Both the position numbers and the translations under genes were made by a program. 7,754 bases of DNA from an uncultured Flavobacteriales bacterium (GTDB taxonomy: Bacteria; Bacteroidota; Bacteroidia; Flavobacteriales; UBA1820). The stretch covers positions 1-7,754 of the forward strand of contig CALJDR010000028.1 in NCBI GenBank assembly GCA_938023515.1, given 5' to 3'. The notes beneath the pieces were generated by a model. The model had not been told where the DNA came from and did no database searches. It saw only the letters and a program-made list of their open reading frames with translations. Below, piece after piece: positions 6,341-7,754 of this stretch; within the stretch, counting starts at the first letter, position 1, and the number at the start of each line of letters is the position of its first letter.

Positions 6341-7711
6341 CGCTTCGATCCCGGTTTTTTGGGCTCCTTATCGGCCTTTTTCTTTTTCCGCAGGATCTTG
6401 TAGGCTCCGTAAAGTACGCCTCCTGCAATGACTATAGGCCAGAAATACGATTTGACAGGATTGTCGCTGCCCGGGAACGAGAATACCCGTTCGGTGCGGA
6501 TGCGTTTGAACAGCGGGGTCGATCCGTCGTCCGGGGCAATGCTCAGCCAGATCATGGCTGGGGTGCCTACGATATGGTCGTGCGGTACATACCCCCAATA
6601 GCGGGAGTCGAGCGAATTGTGCCGGTTGTCCCCCATCATGAAGTAGTAGTCTTGGCGGATCGTGTACTCGTTGGCCGGGGCACCGTTTATCCATATCTGT
6701 CCGTCCCTCACTTCCAGCGAATTGCCCTCGTATTTGGCGATGACGTCACGGTATTGGGGGAGGTTTTCCAGGGTCAGGGCGATGCGGTCGCCTTTCTTGG
6801 GGATATACAGAGGTCCATAGTTGTCCACGTTGTATGATGCCCCTTCGGGGAACATATTTCTGTCGTGTTCTCCGGGCTGAAGGATCACTTTTTCAACCTG
6901 TATGCCGGGGAAAGTGGCCCATACTTTTTCCAAATTCTCGTCGGAAAGGTTGGCAAAGACTATTTCGGTGCCTTTGGCCCGGTCGTAATCCACGAAAGTC
7001 ACTTCCAGGCCCATTTTGAGCAGATAATTGTAAAAGGAATTGGGGAGTTCCAGGCGGTATTCCCACTGGGGCTCGGCCCGCAGGTTCCACTCCTGTTCTT
7101 TGCCGTTGATATACAGTACACCCTGACGTATTTCCAGGGAATCTCCCGCGATGGCCACGCACCGTTTGATGTAGTTCATCCGTTTGTCGATCGGCTTTTC
7201 GGCGCTGTCTGCCGGCCAGTTGAACACTACGATATCGTTGCGTTTTATTTTACGCAGAGCGGGCAGCCGCAGGTAGGGCAGCCTCACGCCTTTTATATAG
7301 GAACGGGTTTTTACCACAGGGATGGTATCGTGTACCAGCGGAAAGGACAACGGCGTCATAGCGATGCGCGTGCCGTAACTCATTTTATTAACGAACAGGA
7401 AGTCGCCTATCAGCATCGTGCTCTCCATCGAGGAGGAGGGAATCGTATACGCCTCATAAGTAAAAGCTTTTATGGCCGAGGCGGCTACGGTCGCAAATAC
7501 GATAGCACCGAGGATACTCGAATCGAGGGCGTTGCGGTGTTCCTTGTATTTGCTGTCGTAAACGGCTTTCCCGCTGTAACTTATCCATGCCAGGTACAGG
7601 CCCAAGGTAAGGAAGGTGAGCAGCACCTCCCAGAACCGGCGGAACCCGAAGGCCCGACAGGTATCCGACCATATGACCAGTGCCATCACATTACCCACTA
7701 CAGGGATATAC
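6337..7711 (-). CDS. lepB: Signal peptidase I, N-terminus missing at contig end
   Basis: Inner-membrane serine-lysine protease that removes signal peptides from exported proteins on the periplasmic side. About 457 genuine residues remain, beginning YIPVVGNVMALV. Two hydrophobic segments come first, resembling the extra N-terminal membrane module of long Bacteroidota LepB proteins, then the usual anchor (SSILGAIVFATVAASAIKAF). The catalytic motif is PSSSMEST, with the nucleophile Ser codon at 7429-7431. KRNDIVVFNWPAD follows, then YIKRCVAIAGD with the general-base Lys codon at 7165-7167, and GDNRHNSLDSRYWGYVP from 6633 downward. An insertion of roughly 90 residues separates the box D region from the segment containing YGPLYIPKKGDRI. 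A C-terminal hydrophobic segment (YFWPIVIAGGVLYGAYKIL) and a lysine-rich tail end the protein. The apparent start (MGSEMCIRDR) is encoded by sequencing adapter. Compared with flavobacterial homologues, perhaps 60-70 N-terminal residues are missing. It overlaps the WbqC gene by four bases. Confidence 0.94.
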
Positions 7712-7754
7712 CTGTCTCTTATACACATCTCCGAGCCCACGAGACTCGACGTCA
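7712..7754 (+). other. Residual Nextera sequencing adapter (not genomic)
   Basis: 7712-7730 reads CTGTCTCTTATACACATCT, the 19-base Tn5 mosaic end used in Nextera libraries. 7731-7745 reads CCGAGCCCACGAGAC, the Nextera adapter arm, exactly adjoining. The next eight bases, TCGACGTC (7746-7753), match from memory the Nextera XT i7 index N729, and the last A fits the start of the constant sequence that follows the index. This is untrimmed adapter at the contig end; on the minus strand it encodes the false peptide MGSEMCIRDR. Confidence 0.98.

Noticed and set aside
5995..6837. 280-residue open frame on the plus strand
   Set aside because: It is antisense to two convincing genes (WbqC-family and lepB), crosses their boundary, and its Arg/Gly/Val-rich product has no recognisable domain.
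1..7711. CRISPR array, tRNA, rRNA, insertion sequence or defence genes
   Set aside because: No repeat-spacer pattern, tRNA cloverleaf, rRNA sequence, transposase or integrase was seen. The coding regions are accounted for by the listed genes.
7712..7730. Mosaic end as the border of a natural Tn5/IS50 element
   Set aside because: It is followed directly by the commercial adapter arm and an index, not by IS50 sequence, and stands at the contig end.

Overview
The window is the end of an assembled contig from a bacterium of the phylum Bacteroidota, most likely order Bacteroidales. The evidence is the DUF3298-type envelope proteins, a LepB of the long Bacteroidota form, WbqC next to lepB, start codons without clear Shine-Dalgarno sequences, and a TAnnTTTG-type promoter element. 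A gut genus such as Alistipes or a relative would fit the moderately GC-rich sequence, but the genus cannot be fixed from this sequence alone.

Layout from left to right. (1) Positions 1-118 are intergenic and hold a rho-independent terminator for the first gene. (2) ald, NAD-dependent alanine dehydrogenase, is on the minus strand (119-1231). (3) Positions 1232-1451 are a divergent intergenic region with a Bacteroidota-type promoter, a short inverted repeat near the predicted transcription start and three copies of ATTTTCCG. (4) A tight plus-strand operon follows (1452-4699): a membrane-anchored DUF3298-type protein, a diverged lipoprotein paralogue of it, a 184-residue protein of unknown function whose C-terminus looks like a ribbon-helix-helix, and pyrD (class 2 dihydroorotate dehydrogenase). 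The gaps are only 5-6 bases. (5) A perfect hairpin at 4735-4763 works as a shared terminator for the convergent transcription units. (6) A minus-strand operon (4767-7711) reads lepB, then a WbqC-family gene, then ribF, with both junctions overlapping by four bases (ATGA). lepB is cut off by the contig end.

The last 43 bases (7712-7754) are not biological. They are the Nextera transposase adapter (mosaic end plus adapter arm) followed by eight bases that look like an i7 index. The adapter supplies a false start and the false N-terminus MGSEMCIRDR for the signal peptidase, so the true N-terminus of LepB is missing.

Most of the window is housekeeping: alanine catabolism, de novo pyrimidine synthesis, flavin cofactor synthesis and protein secretion. 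PyrD uses FMN and RibF makes FMN and FAD, but they belong to separate convergent operons. I do not see a clear new defence or mobile system. The least explained part is 1452-3640, a diverged pair of envelope paralogues plus an unrecognised two-part protein, placed in front of pyrD.
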